Origin: Gillisia sp. CAL575
GTDB lineage: Bacteria > Bacteroidota > Bacteroidia > Flavobacteriales > Flavobacteriaceae
Direction of reading: 5' to 3'
Assembly: GCF_000403785.1 (NCBI RefSeq)
Contig: NZ_APHJ01000023.1
Location: 124,001-188,000, forward strand
Length of the DNA: 64,000 nucleotides
The notes beneath the pieces were generated by a model. The model was not told where the DNA came from, ran no database searches, and saw only the letters and a program-made list of their open reading frames with translations. Positions 26,469 through 35,789 of the stretch are shown piece after piece (the stretch's first letter is position 1; each line of letters opens with the position of its first letter). The translations under genes and the position numbers were made by a program.

Positions 26469-27026
26469 TTAGCGTATTAATAGACTTAAAAGAAAAACAA
26501 CAGCAACGCCCCCAAAAGCAACGGTTCCTAATTTTCCTCCAACACCTACAAAAGTATTTGTTGCAAGTACGTATAAAATTCCAGCAACAAATCCTGATAG
26601 AATAATAAAAACGTAGCTAGCACCAATATTTACAGTGGTCATTCCAACGAAGGTTCCACAATAAATGGCAGGTGGAATCTCATTGAAAAATTTATTTTTA
26701 GATTTTCTAAAAACAAAAGGTGTGAATGAGGCAAGAGTACCTATGAATGCAGCAGCTATTACTGGACCTGTCTCTAATTCAGAATTTATTATAAAGGTTA
26801 TTAAGGCTCCGAATGTTACAAATAAGATAAGGATATAACTTTTTGTAGGTTTTTCGTGAGATTCATGAGCCATTTTAACTACGCTAAATAAAGCTAGAAA
26901 ACTTATAATTCCAATAAATACTAAAACTGAGAATTCATTTAGAACATCGTAGAAAATAGCGGTAACAAACGCAAGTTGCAATAGTACTAGAATAAACCTA
27001 GAGCTTCTTCTATATAGTTTAATCAT
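26469..27026 (-). CDS. polytopic membrane protein, paralogue of its downstream neighbour
   Basis: 185 residues, five or six membrane helices, starting at ATG 27024-27026 (MIKLYRRSSRFILVLLQ). The C-terminal two thirds resemble the 136-residue product of 26056-26466, with glycine-rich segments GTFVGM and FVGVGGKLGTVAFGG that could line a path through the membrane. No named family recognised and no charged catalytic motif seen. It is first gene of a three-gene leftward operon with a TATCTTTG promoter element 42 bp upstream. Confidence 0.65.
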   Translation of the reverse strand: MIKLYRRSSRFILVLLQLAFVTAIFYDVLNEFSVLVFIGIISFLALFSVVKMAHESHEKPTKSYILILFVTFGALITFIINSELETGPVIAAAFIGTLASFTPFVFRKSKNKFFNEIPPAIYCGTFVGMTTVNIGASYVFIILSGFVAGILYVLATNTFVGVGGKLGTVAFGGVAVVFLLSLLIR

Positions 27027-27067
27027 AGAAATAATGCCTGTTGACTATGTTGGGATTGATTATTAAG

Positions 27068-27075
27068 CAAAGATA
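27068..27075 (-). promoter_or_regulatory. candidate -7 promoter element of the membrane-pair operon
   Basis: Reads TATCTTTG on the minus strand and matches TAnnTTTG. It lies 42 bp before the start at 27026. No clear -33 TTG is seen. Confidence 0.38.
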
Positions 27076-27183
27076 TTTAAATTCTAAGAATTGAATTTTA
27101 ATGCTCTCTTAAAGGTTTGGATTTTTTTTATTATATTGATTATCCCTTGGAACCAATTTAAAAATAAAATTTCTTTTCAATTT

Positions 27184-27191
27184 TACTTTTG
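27184..27191 (+). promoter_or_regulatory. candidate -7 promoter element of the seven-PAS kinase operon
   Basis: TACTTTTG matches TAnnTTTG, about 116 bp before the kinase start codon. The -33 side shows only TTCTTTTCAA, so support is partial. A leader of about 110 bases would result. Confidence 0.3.
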
Positions 27192-27306
27192 AAAAAAAAT
27201 GAAATTTAAAAGTTTTAATTGTTCTAATCTTGAAGGTTAATACTTATTTTCGAGCCTTTATAAAATTATAATCAGCTTACAAGTCAACCCTATAATACCC
27301 TACTGA

Positions 27307-30300
27307 ATGCATATGCCCCAATCGAAGTTTGAATTACAATTTTATAATCTGCTCAAGAATGATCCCAAAATATTACAATGGATAAGTGAGAATGTGGTTA
27401 ATGGTATTTGGTATGGAGATATAAACTATCCAGAAAACTTATGGATAAGCGATTCTTTTTGGAAATCATTGGGTTATGCACAAGAAGAAAAAAGCAGTTT
27501 CCGGCATTTAGAAGGGATACTAGAAGAAACAGAAGCTATAAATGCTTTTAATCTTTTAAAAGAAAGCACAAAACCAAATAGAAATTTCGAGTCTTTTTTT
27601 AATTTCAGAAGTAAAGAAGATCAGAGTGTTCTTTTAGAGGGAAGGTCGAAAGTTATTAAAGAGGGTGATTCAACTAATATCTTAGTGATATTTACAAATG
27701 TTACTAAACAGAATGAAAAAGCAGAGCATCTTTTAGATGAAAATAGTCATCTAAAAAAGCTTACAGATATTTTTGAAGAAGTAAATGAACTTACCAGAAC
27801 AGGAGGCTGGGAGATGGATCTTGAAAAACATACTTTAATCTGGACGCAGGTCACCAAAGATATTCACGAGGTGCCACATGATTTTATTCCCAATTTAGAT
27901 ACAGGGATTAATTTTTATAAAGAAGGGAAAAGTAGAGATTTAATTACCAAATTATTTAACGAAGCTGTAGGAGAGGGAATTCCTTTTGATACAGAACTGG
28001 AATTGGTTACTGCAAAAGGGAACGTAAAATGGGTTAGAGCTTTTGGTAAACCAGAAATGAGAAATGGTAAATGTATCAGGGTTTTTGGCGCATTTCAAGA
28101 TATTAACAATGACAAGAAACGGGATAGAGAATTTCAAATTCAGAAAGATAGATTTGAACAAGTATTCCAGAGTTCACCAATAGGGATTGTTTTAGTTAAT
28201 ACACAAAACAAGATTCTTATGGCTAACCCGGCTTCTAATAAGATATTTGGATTTGAAAAATCTGATGAGGAAGCCATTTCCAAATTAACTTTTAGACAGC
28301 TCATTCACCCAGAAGACCTAGAGCAGGCTAACGCGTATAGAAAAAGGTTGTTATCTGGGGAAATTGATTCTTATAAACTAGAATTAAGATATTATAATAA
28401 ACGCAAGGAAATAATCTGGTGTGATGTAAATACTTCAATCTTTAGAACAAATTCTGAACAAACAACTCTTATTGTTAGTCAAATAGAGGACAGTACTTCC
28501 CGAAAGCAATTAGAAAAAAGGGCTGAAGAAAACGCTATGCAATTTAAAAGTGCATTCGAATTTTCACCAAATGGAATGGCCATGGTTTCTTTAGATGGAA
28601 AATGGCTAAAGGTAAATAGGATACTTTCCCAACTGCTGGGCTATACTCAAAAAGAATTCATAAAAAAGGAATTTACTGAATTCACCCATCCAGAAGATAA
28701 AAATCTAGATTTAGATAATCTAAAAGATTTATTTTCAAATAAAATTAAAACTTATAAAGTTGAGAAAAGATATTTACATAAAGATGGTAGTATAGTATAT
28801 GGTTTAATAAGCGTTTCCTTATTGAGAGATCCTGAAGGAAATCCGCTTTATTTTATTGTTCAAATAAACGACATCACAGAGAGTATAGAAGCAAAAATTG
28901 CTTTAAAATCTAGCTTGAATGATCTTCAGACAGTGATGGATGCAACAACTCAGGTTGCAATTATTGAAACTGATACTAATGGTGTAATAATTAAATTTAA
29001 TAAAGGAGCAGAAAATTTATTGGGATATACTTCTTATGAAATAGTCAAAAAGAAGGAGATTATGCTCTTTCATGATTCTGAGGAAATTAAAAAGCGCTCT
29101 GCCAAATTTGATTTTCATGATTCTAAGAAGTTGAATGACTTCGAGATCCTTACCTATTATGCAATGCAAGGGAAATTTGATACTCATGAATGGACATATT
29201 TGAGGAAAGATGGAAGCAAATTCCCAGTACAAGTAGTTACAACAGCAGTTAATGATAATTCTGGAAAGCTAATTGGGTTTTTGGGTATCGCCACAGATAT
29301 TTCATTAGTTAAGGAAATAGAGAATGATCTTAGAGAAAGTGAACAACGTTTTCATTTTGCTTTGGAAGGATCTGGAGATGGAGTTTGGGATTGGAATATT
29401 CCCGAGGGAAAGCAATATATGTCTGATCAAGCTAAAAAAATGTTAGGTTTTGATCCAGAGGAATCTCTAACCAATGTAAGTGATTGGGATAATAGAATAC
29501 ATCCAGACGATAGAGATAAGTCTGATTTGGCCTTGAAAGACTATTTTGAAAAACGTGCAAAAGAGTATAATATAGAAAAAAGACTTCGTTGCAAAAATGG
29601 AACTTATAAATGGATCTTAGATAGAGGTAAGATTATAGAATGGGATTCGTCAGGAGATCCTCTTAGGATGATTGGTACCCAAAGCGATATTACAGAGCGT
29701 AAAGTTGCAGAAGAACTAATTCGTGAGAATGAGGCTAGATTTAGATCCTTGTATGAACTATCACCTATTGGGATAGGAGTGATTGAAGCAAAGTCAGGAA
29801 AGTTTTTAAATGCAAATAAGGCACTTTTGAAATCGGTTGGATATAATCTGGAAGAATTTACTTCTTATAATTTCAGGGATCTAGTTACACAAAAAAGTTT
29901 TGCGAAAAATCAGGAAAAGCTCGAAAAATTTCTAAAGTCGGGGACTAAAGAGGCTTGTGAAACAGTATTTCTTAAAAAGGGAGGTTCTTCCTTCCCAGTT
30001 CTAATTTCAGGAGTAAAATTGAAAGATGCTGCAGGAAAGAAAATCATTCTTTCTACAATTCAAGATATTACTCGCAGTAAGAAACTTGAAAAATCCTTAG
30101 TTGATGCTAAGTTAAAGGCAGAGACAGCAAATAAATCCAAATCTGAGTTTCTGGCAAATATGAGTCATGAAATAAGAACTCCATTAAATGGGGTGATAGG
30201 GTTTACAGATCTTTTAATGAAAACAGAACTGAATGCTAGTCAGAAACAATACATGAGTACGGTTTATAATTCTGCTAATTCTTTACTAGATCTTATTAAT

Positions 30301-32028
30301 GACATTCTGGATTTCTCTAAGATTGAAGCAGGAAAATTAGAAATAAGTATAGAAAAAACAGATCTATTAGATCTTTGTGGCCAAACTATAGATATTATTA
30401 AGCATCAGGCACACGAAAAAGATTTGGAGGTGCTATTAAATATTTCTTCAGATATAAATCGGTTTATCTATGCAGATGCAGTAAGAATAAGACAAGTTAT
30501 TACGAACCTTTTAGGAAATGCTGTAAAGTTCACTGAAAAAGGGGAAGTAGAGCTTAGAATAGATGCTGTGGCAGTTCCAGGAAGTGAAAATGAAATGGTT
30601 TATAATTTTATAATAAGAGATACAGGTATTGGAATTGCTCCAAACAATTTAAAAAAGATCTTTAATGCTTTTGATCAAGAAGATTCTTCTACTACCAGAA
30701 AATATGGAGGTACAGGTTTAGGACTTACTATTAGTAATAAACTCCTTGGTTTAATGAATAGTAAATTAGAACTAAAAAGCAAATTAGAAGTTGGAAGTGA
30801 ATTTTCGTTTCAAATTAAATTTAAAACTGAAAAAGGAGATAACTCGCTGCAAGAAAATTCGAAAACAATAAATAAAGTACTGGTTATAGATGACAACCTA
30901 AATAATAGGGTTATTCTCCGGGAAATGCTTGCCATAGGAAATATAGAATCTGTTTTAGTAGCAAATGGTATTGAAGCGCTTCAAGCCTTGGAAAAGAACA
31001 ACGATTTTGACCTTGCTATTGTAGATTATAATATGCCATATATGAATGGGGTAGAATTGATTGGACATATAAGGAAAAAGCTAAATTTATCTTCAGAAGA
31101 TCTCCCACTTATTCTTTTACATAGTTCAGCAGATGATGAAAAGATCCATCAGGCTTGTCGTGATCTAAAGGTTCAATTCAATATAACAAAGCCTATTCAG
31201 ATAGATCAATTATTTAATATGTTAAAAAATATAAAAGCTCCTCAAAACGAAACTATTTTTACAGACGTTGTTCATAGAATCGAAGAGACTAATGTTGTTT
31301 TTAATATTCTTGTTGCCGAGGATAATCCAGTAAATAAATTTCTAGCTAAAACGATCATTAAAAAAGCCCTTCCAAATTGTAATATTTTGGAAGCAGATGA
31401 TGGTCAAGAAGCAATAGATATGTATAGGTCTGAAAAAATAGACTTAATCTTTATGGATGTTCAAATGCCAATTTTAAGTGGATTTGAAGCCACAGAAGAA
31501 ATTAGAAAATTAGAAAATAATGGGCAACATGTGCCAATTATTGCTTTGACAGCGAGAACAGTTAAAGGAGAGAAGGAGCGTTGTCAGGAGTTTGGAATGG
31601 ATGATTATGTAACAAAGCCTGTTGTTTTTAATACGATAAGTGATATTCTCAAAAAATATCTTTTATCCTCCCTAGAAAAGGAAATAGAAACAGAACCTAT
31701 AGTTTCTAGTATTCTTCATTTTGACAAACAGGAATTAATGGATAAGCTGGAAGGTGATAAGGAAGGTTATACTGAATTAATGGAAATGGTTAAAGCAAAT
31801 TTAATTGATATTCAGAAAAGGTTAGATCTAGCAATTGAATCAGAAGATATAGATTCCGTAAGAAAAGTAGCACACGCGCTTAAAGGCTCATCGCTAAATT
31901 GCTGTTTTTATATGTTAAAAGACTTATCTTTAGGTCTAGAGCATATAGCAACTCATGAAAAATCTGTACTTTTAACCCGTAATAATGAAATTAAAAAGGA
32001 AATTGAAATAGTATTAGGATTAATTTGA
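27307..32028 (+). CDS. hybrid sensor histidine kinase with seven PAS domains, two receivers and Hpt
   Basis: 1573 residues with no membrane helix, so cytosolic. Seven PAS-type units can be traced at about 30, 165, 282, 412, 539, 682 and 812, several with PAC tails (for example FHFALEGSGDGVWDW and FRSLYELSPIGIGVIE). HisKA has H954 in MSHEIRTPLNGVIGF; HATPase has NLLGNAVKFTEKG, DTGIGIAP and GGTGLGLTIS. Receiver 1 (about 1191-1310) has D1240 in AIVDYNMP; receiver 2 (about 1331-1450) has D1384 in IFMDVQMP. A C-terminal Hpt has H1523 in AHALKGSS. It can run a complete internal phosphorelay. It leads an operon with two more relay proteins and glycan-synthesis genes. The initiation codon may be ATG 27307 or the ATG two codons later. 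Confidence 0.93.
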   Translation: MHMPQSKFELQFYNLLKNDPKILQWISENVVNGIWYGDINYPENLWISDSFWKSLGYAQEEKSSFRHLEGILEETEAINAFNLLKESTKPNRNFESFFNFRSKEDQSVLLEGRSKVIKEGDSTNILVIFTNVTKQNEKAEHLLDENSHLKKLTDIFEEVNELTRTGGWEMDLEKHTLIWTQVTKDIHEVPHDFIPNLDTGINFYKEGKSRDLITKLFNEAVGEGIPFDTELELVTAKGNVKWVRAFGKPEMRNGKCIRVFGAFQDINNDKKRDREFQIQKDRFEQVFQSSPIGIVLVNTQNKILMANPASNKIFGFEKSDEEAISKLTFRQLIHPEDLEQANAYRKRLLSGEIDSYKLELRYYNKRKEIIWCDVNTSIFRTNSEQTTLIVSQIEDSTSRKQLEKRAEENAMQFKSAFEFSPNGMAMVSLDGKWLKVNRILSQLLGYTQKEFIKKEFTEFTHPEDKNLDLDNLKDLFSNKIKTYKVEKRYLHKDGSIVYGLISVSLLRDPEGNPLYFIVQINDITESIEAKIALKSSLNDLQTVMDATTQVAIIETDTNGVIIKFNKGAENLLGYTSYEIVKKKEIMLFHDSEEIKKRSAKFDFHDSKKLNDFEILTYYAMQGKFDTHEWTYLRKDGSKFPVQVVTTAVNDNSGKLIGFLGIATDISLVKEIENDLRESEQRFHFALEGSGDGVWDWNIPEGKQYMSDQAKKMLGFDPEESLTNVSDWDNRIHPDDRDKSDLALKDYFEKRAKEYNIEKRLRCKNGTYKWILDRGKIIEWDSSGDPLRMIGTQSDITERKVAEELIRENEARFRSLYELSPIGIGVIEAKSGKFLNANKALLKSVGYNLEEFTSYNFRDLVTQKSFAKNQEKLEKFLKSGTKEACETVFLKKGGSSFPVLISGVKLKDAAGKKIILSTIQDITRSKKLEKSLVDAKLKAETANKSKSEFLANMSHEIRTPLNGVIGFTDLLMKTELNASQKQYMSTVYNSANSLLDLINDILDFSKIEAGKLEISIEKTDLLDLCGQTIDIIKHQAHEKDLEVLLNISSDINRFIYADAVRIRQVITNLLGNAVKFTEKGEVELRIDAVAVPGSENEMVYNFIIRDTGIGIAPNNLKKIFNAFDQEDSSTTRKYGGTGLGLTISNKLLGLMNSKLELKSKLEVGSEFSFQIKFKTEKGDNSLQENSKTINKVLVIDDNLNNRVILREMLAIGNIESVLVANGIEALQALEKNNDFDLAIVDYNMPYMNGVELIGHIRKKLNLSSEDLPLILLHSSADDEKIHQACRDLKVQFNITKPIQIDQLFNMLKNIKAPQNETIFTDVVHRIEETNVVFNILVAEDNPVNKFLAKTIIKKALPNCNILEADDGQEAIDMYRSEKIDLIFMDVQMPILSGFEATEEIRKLENNGQHVPIIALTARTVKGEKERCQEFGMDDYVTKPVVFNTISDILKKYLLSSLEKEIETEPIVSSILHFDKQELMDKLEGDKEGYTELMEMVKANLIDIQKRLDLAIESEDIDSVRKVAHALKGSSLNCCFYMLKDLSLGLEHIATHEKSVLLTRNNEIKKEIEIVLGLI

Positions 32029-32069
32029 AATTCTGGATAAGGTAATTTAAGCCCCAAAGCGCCCGCCCA

Positions 32070-32825
32070 ATGAAAAACCTACAAATCTCCCCAAAGGAGT
32101 ATGCAACTGTTATATTAGTAGAAAGCAATTTATTAGAACGAGAAAATTTTATTCAGATTTCTCTCGAAGAGAAATGGAATGTGGTTATTTGTGAAGATGG
32201 ATTGGATGTAATTCAATGGCTAAATAATAATAGTTCTGCAGATCTTCTTGTTATAGAAGAGAATTCTATGCCAATAAGTGGTTATCAAATAGCAGATTAT
32301 ATTAAAACAGAACTAGGTTTAGCTTTACCTGTTATTATTACCACGGGTAAAATTCCTATAGTTCAAGAAAGAAGAGTTTTAGCATATGCGGAAGGCATCC
32401 TAAAAAAACCATTTGTGGCTGCATCTACAATTTTGCAGATTAGAGAAACTCTAAAAAAATCTATAGAATTAGCTCCAGAGAAAAACGATTATTATTCTTT
32501 AAATTATTTAAAGGATCTTTCTGGTGGAGATGAAGAATTTATAATGGAGTTATTAAAAGTTTTTAGCGCTTCAATAAATTCTGAATTAAAAAATTTAAAT
32601 GAAGGTTTAAGTCAAAAGGATTATCTTAGAATTCGTGAGATTGCCCACGGAATCAAACCATCTTTTGATATGATTGAAAATGAGAAAGCTAAGGGAATTT
32701 GCCTTTTATTAGATTCTATAGCCGAAGAAAAAGATATACCTAAACTTATAGAAGAACTCAATTTAGAGTTTGCAAACATCAATAAGCAATTAATAAATGA
32801 CTTTCCCGAGTTAAACTTGATATAA
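32070..32825 (+). CDS. degenerate receiver fused to Hpt phosphotransfer domain
   Basis: 251 residues. The N-terminal 130 residues have receiver-like order (VILVESN, DLLVIEENSMPISGYQ, VIITTGK, GILKKPF), but the phospho-acceptor Asp is replaced: counting four residues back from the conserved Pro gives E64, and the acidic pocket DD is reduced to E18. This should be a pseudo-receiver, perhaps fixed in an active-like state. The C-terminal Hpt (about 145-251) has H193 in IAHGIKPSFDMI. It probably shuttles phosphate between the kinase at 27307 and the receiver at 32825, whose ATG overlaps its last base. Confidence 0.82.
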   Translation: MKNLQISPKEYATVILVESNLLERENFIQISLEEKWNVVICEDGLDVIQWLNNNSSADLLVIEENSMPISGYQIADYIKTELGLALPVIITTGKIPIVQERRVLAYAEGILKKPFVAASTILQIRETLKKSIELAPEKNDYYSLNYLKDLSGGDEEFIMELLKVFSASINSELKNLNEGLSQKDYLRIREIAHGIKPSFDMIENEKAKGICLLLDSIAEEKDIPKLIEELNLEFANINKQLINDFPELNLI

Positions 32826-33187
32826 TGAAAAAAATTCTAGTGATAGAAGATAACCCAATGGTGATAAAATCTTTGGAGTTTAAGCTTACTAAAGATGGTA
32901 ATGATGTAATGATAGCTCATGATGGTAGAGAGGCTATGAAATTATTAAAGGATAACGCCTTCGATTTAATATTAACAGATCTTATGCTACCTTTTGTAAC
33001 TGGAAATGAATTAATAAGCTACATTAAGAAGAACACTCCTAAAACACCAATCATCGTTTTATCTACTTCAACCCAAGAGAATATTATCATGGATGCATTT
33101 AATATGGGAGTAGATGATTTTATTACTAAACCATTCAGCCCTAACGAGTTATCTTTAAGAGTTAGACGTTTGTTAAGTAAAAATTAA
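32825..33187 (+). CDS. single-domain response regulator
   Basis: 120 residues, a receiver and nothing else. E8-D9 form the acidic pocket, D52 in LILTDLMLP is the phospho-acceptor, S80 and K102 (ITKPFSP) complete the active site. It overlaps the previous gene by 1 bp. As it precedes the HEAT-like membrane protein and the glycosyltransferase, a likely job is binding to one of them in a phosphorylation-dependent way, which is inference from gene order. Confidence 0.9.
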   Translation: MKKILVIEDNPMVIKSLEFKLTKDGNDVMIAHDGREAMKLLKDNAFDLILTDLMLPFVTGNELISYIKKNTPKTPIIVLSTSTQENIIMDAFNMGVDDFITKPFSPNELSLRVRRLLSKN

Positions 33188-33252
33188 GAGCTTACGCATG
33201 TACCAAACGAAGAGTATTTAGATTACCCCACTTATAAACAATCATTTTTTTT

Positions 33253-34326
33253 ATGTTTAATAAAGATATTTTCAGTTTTCCTTTTACTCTGGACTCCTTA
33301 CCATGGATTATGAAACTGAACATTCTTTTCGTGATATTTTTTCTATCGTTAGCTGTCATATTCTTTATTTCTATTATTTGGATCAGGATATTTAAAATAT
33401 ATAGGAATGAAAAAAAGAACAAGCAACAAACGCTACTAATAGAATTTTTAAATTCTTATTTGTTTGATGAAGATTTTGATAAGGAGTTGGAAATCAAAAC
33501 TTTTAAAGAGAATCATTTAAAGACTAAATTAGAGATTAAGGTTACTATCAAAGAAATACTCCATTTTCATGAGAATTTAAAGGGTGAATCTGCAAGAGAT
33601 TTGGAGACATTGTTTAATAAACTAGATTTGGTAGAATTCACTTTGTTAGATTTAGACGATGGACGATGGTTCACTACCGCAAGAGCAATAAATGCATTGT
33701 CTGAGCTAAGTATTGAAGTTCCTAATGATAAAATTGAAACTTATCTTAACGAATCTCGAAATGAGGTAAGGCAACAATCCCAGCTCTATTTTCTTAAGCT
33801 AGCAAAAGAACAACCTTTAAAATTTCTAGATAAAACTGTGAGGCCATTAACTACCTGGCAGCAAATTTATATAGAAAATGCACTTAAGAACTTTTATAAA
33901 GGTCCCGCCCCAGACTTTTCACAATGGCTTTATCATGACCTAACTAGTGTGGTGGAATTTTCTATTAGAATGATTGCGAGATATAATCAATTTGAAAATA
34001 TCCCAAAATTGATACCGTTTCTAAAATCTGAGAACGACACTTTAAAGTGTGAAGCTATTACTTCTCTTACCAATTTAGAAGATACAGGATTGTTAGAATT
34101 GATAATTCCTAACTTTATAAATAACAGTAGAACAATTAAATTGAAAATCTTGGATGCTGTTGAACAAATTGGGGATTATGAGGATTTAAAAAGAGTAGGA
34201 GAGCAGATTAAACCTACAGAATGGGAATTAAGAATTAAATACCATAATATTGAACAAGGTTTTCTTCCAGAAAAAAAAGAACTCATATATTCGCAGTTCA
34301 TGTTAGAGAAGAGATCAGAGATATAA
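33253..34326 (+). CDS. HEAT-like repeat protein with N-terminal membrane anchor
   Basis: 357 residues. One membrane helix (about 20-48, LNILFVIFFLSLAVIFFIS) is followed by a basic stretch and an all-helical cytosolic part. HEAT-type units are seen in WFTTARAINALSELSIEV, NEVRQQSQLYFLKLAKEQ, FSIRMIARYNQFENIPKLIPFL and LKCEAITSLTNLEDTGLLELI. No enzyme motif. The stop codon directly abuts the ATG of the glycosyltransferase (TAA-ATG), so the two should be made in equal amounts and may form a membrane complex, with the HEAT part as docking surface for the preceding receiver. Confidence 0.75.
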   Translation: MFNKDIFSFPFTLDSLPWIMKLNILFVIFFLSLAVIFFISIIWIRIFKIYRNEKKNKQQTLLIEFLNSYLFDEDFDKELEIKTFKENHLKTKLEIKVTIKEILHFHENLKGESARDLETLFNKLDLVEFTLLDLDDGRWFTTARAINALSELSIEVPNDKIETYLNESRNEVRQQSQLYFLKLAKEQPLKFLDKTVRPLTTWQQIYIENALKNFYKGPAPDFSQWLYHDLTSVVEFSIRMIARYNQFENIPKLIPFLKSENDTLKCEAITSLTNLEDTGLLELIIPNFINNSRTIKLKILDAVEQIGDYEDLKRVGEQIKPTEWELRIKYHNIEQGFLPEKKELIYSQFMLEKRSEI

Positions 34327-35763
34327 ATGGGTTCAGTTTTAAGTCAGTTTACCGAAATAGCAAGTTGGCTTTTTTTGATTTATGGATCAATTATTAGTTC
34401 TGGTTATTTATTTACTGCAATTTATTCTCTTATAGAAATTAGAGATTATAAGCGTAGAAATAATTTTGAAGACGACATCGCGCTTCTTCAATCTCTAAAC
34501 CTTCCAGCCATTTCTATTCTTGCACCTGCTTTTAATGAGGGCTTGAATATTGTTGAAAATGTGCGTTCCCTACTCACCATTAATTACCCTTCTTTTGAAA
34601 TTGTAATAATAAACGATGGAAGTAGCGATAATTCTATGGAATTGCTTTTCGCGGAATATGAGTTAGAAAAAAAGGATATCCTTTATCACAACTTCGTCGA
34701 AACAAAGGATATTAAAGGCATCTATAAGTCCAAGAACAAAGCATTTAAAAATCTTACGGTTGTAGATAAGGAAAATGGAGGTAAAGCTGATGCCTTAAAT
34801 ACAGGAATCAATATTTGCCAGAATAGCGTAATCTGTTGTATAGATGTAGATTGCATCTTAGAGAACGATGCAATGCTTAAGCTTATAAAACCATTTTTAA
34901 ATAATGGTAATAAGGTGATTGCCTCTGGGGGTGTTATTAGAGTTGCCAATTCCTGTGTTATAGAAGATGGAAGAATAATAGAAGTTAAACTTCCAGATTC
35001 TTTTGTGGCCAGAGTACAAGTCTTAGAGTATTTCAGAGCTTTCTTAATGGGTAGAATGGCTTGGTCTAGAGTAGATGGTTTGTTGCTTATATCTGGGGCT
35101 TTTGGAATGTTCGATAAGCAAATTGTGATTGAAGCTGGGGGCTACAATACCAATACCGTTGGAGAAGACATGGAATTATTGGTAAGAATGCGACGAATGA
35201 TGCAAGAGCGCAAGATACCTTATACTGTAGGTTTTGTGCCCGATCCTTTGTGCTGGACAGAAGTGCCACAAACCTGGAAAGTTCTTCAACGCCAAAGAAA
35301 TAGGTGGACCAGAGGAACGGCAGAAACTTTATGGATGCATAAAAAGATGATGTTCAATCCAAAGTATAAAATCCTAGGGATGTTAAGTACTCCATTTTGG
35401 TTCTTTTTTGAGTGGCTTGCACCTCTTATAGAGTTTACTGGAATTTTATTTTTTATTATACTCTTTATATTCGGACAAGTAAGTTGGGAGGTCTTCTTGA
35501 CTTTCTTTTTGGCGGTGTACAGTTTTGCAATATTATTTTCTGTTACTGCACTATTTTTTGAAGAATATTCTTTTCAGCAATATAAAAAGCCAAGCTATAT
35601 TATTAGACTTATTGGTACTGCAATGCTAGAACCAATAATATATCACCCGATTGTAATGTGGTCTGCAGTGATGGGTAATTTTGATCTTCTAAGAGGGAAA
35701 AATAGTTGGGGTGTGATGAGTAGGTCAGGATTATCAAATCCTAGCAAAAAAAAGAAAGGTTAA
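34327..35763 (+). CDS. processive GT2 membrane glycosyltransferase (PgaC/hyaluronan synthase-like)
   Basis: 478 residues. N-terminal helix (SWLFLIYGSIISSGYLFTAIY), a GT-A catalytic domain with APAFNEGLNIVENVRSL, VIINDGSSDNS, CIDVDCILENDAM (DxD), GEDMELLVRM and the processive QRQRNRWTRG (QxxRW), then four C-terminal membrane helices. This is the arrangement of synthases that polymerise and export polysaccharide such as poly-N-acetylglucosamine. No PgaA, PgaB or PgaD homologue is beside it and no c-di-GMP (PilZ) domain is present, so polymer identity is open. It abuts the HEAT protein and precedes the secreted GDPD. Confidence 0.88.
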   Translation: MGSVLSQFTEIASWLFLIYGSIISSGYLFTAIYSLIEIRDYKRRNNFEDDIALLQSLNLPAISILAPAFNEGLNIVENVRSLLTINYPSFEIVIINDGSSDNSMELLFAEYELEKKDILYHNFVETKDIKGIYKSKNKAFKNLTVVDKENGGKADALNTGINICQNSVICCIDVDCILENDAMLKLIKPFLNNGNKVIASGGVIRVANSCVIEDGRIIEVKLPDSFVARVQVLEYFRAFLMGRMAWSRVDGLLLISGAFGMFDKQIVIEAGGYNTNTVGEDMELLVRMRRMMQERKIPYTVGFVPDPLCWTEVPQTWKVLQRQRNRWTRGTAETLWMHKKMMFNPKYKILGMLSTPFWFFFEWLAPLIEFTGILFFIILFIFGQVSWEVFLTFFLAVYSFAILFSVTALFFEEYSFQQYKKPSYIIRLIGTAMLEPIIYHPIVMWSAVMGNFDLLRGKNSWGVMSRSGLSNPSKKKKG

Positions 35764-35789
35764 ATTTGATGTAAATTCTAATCAAGAAT

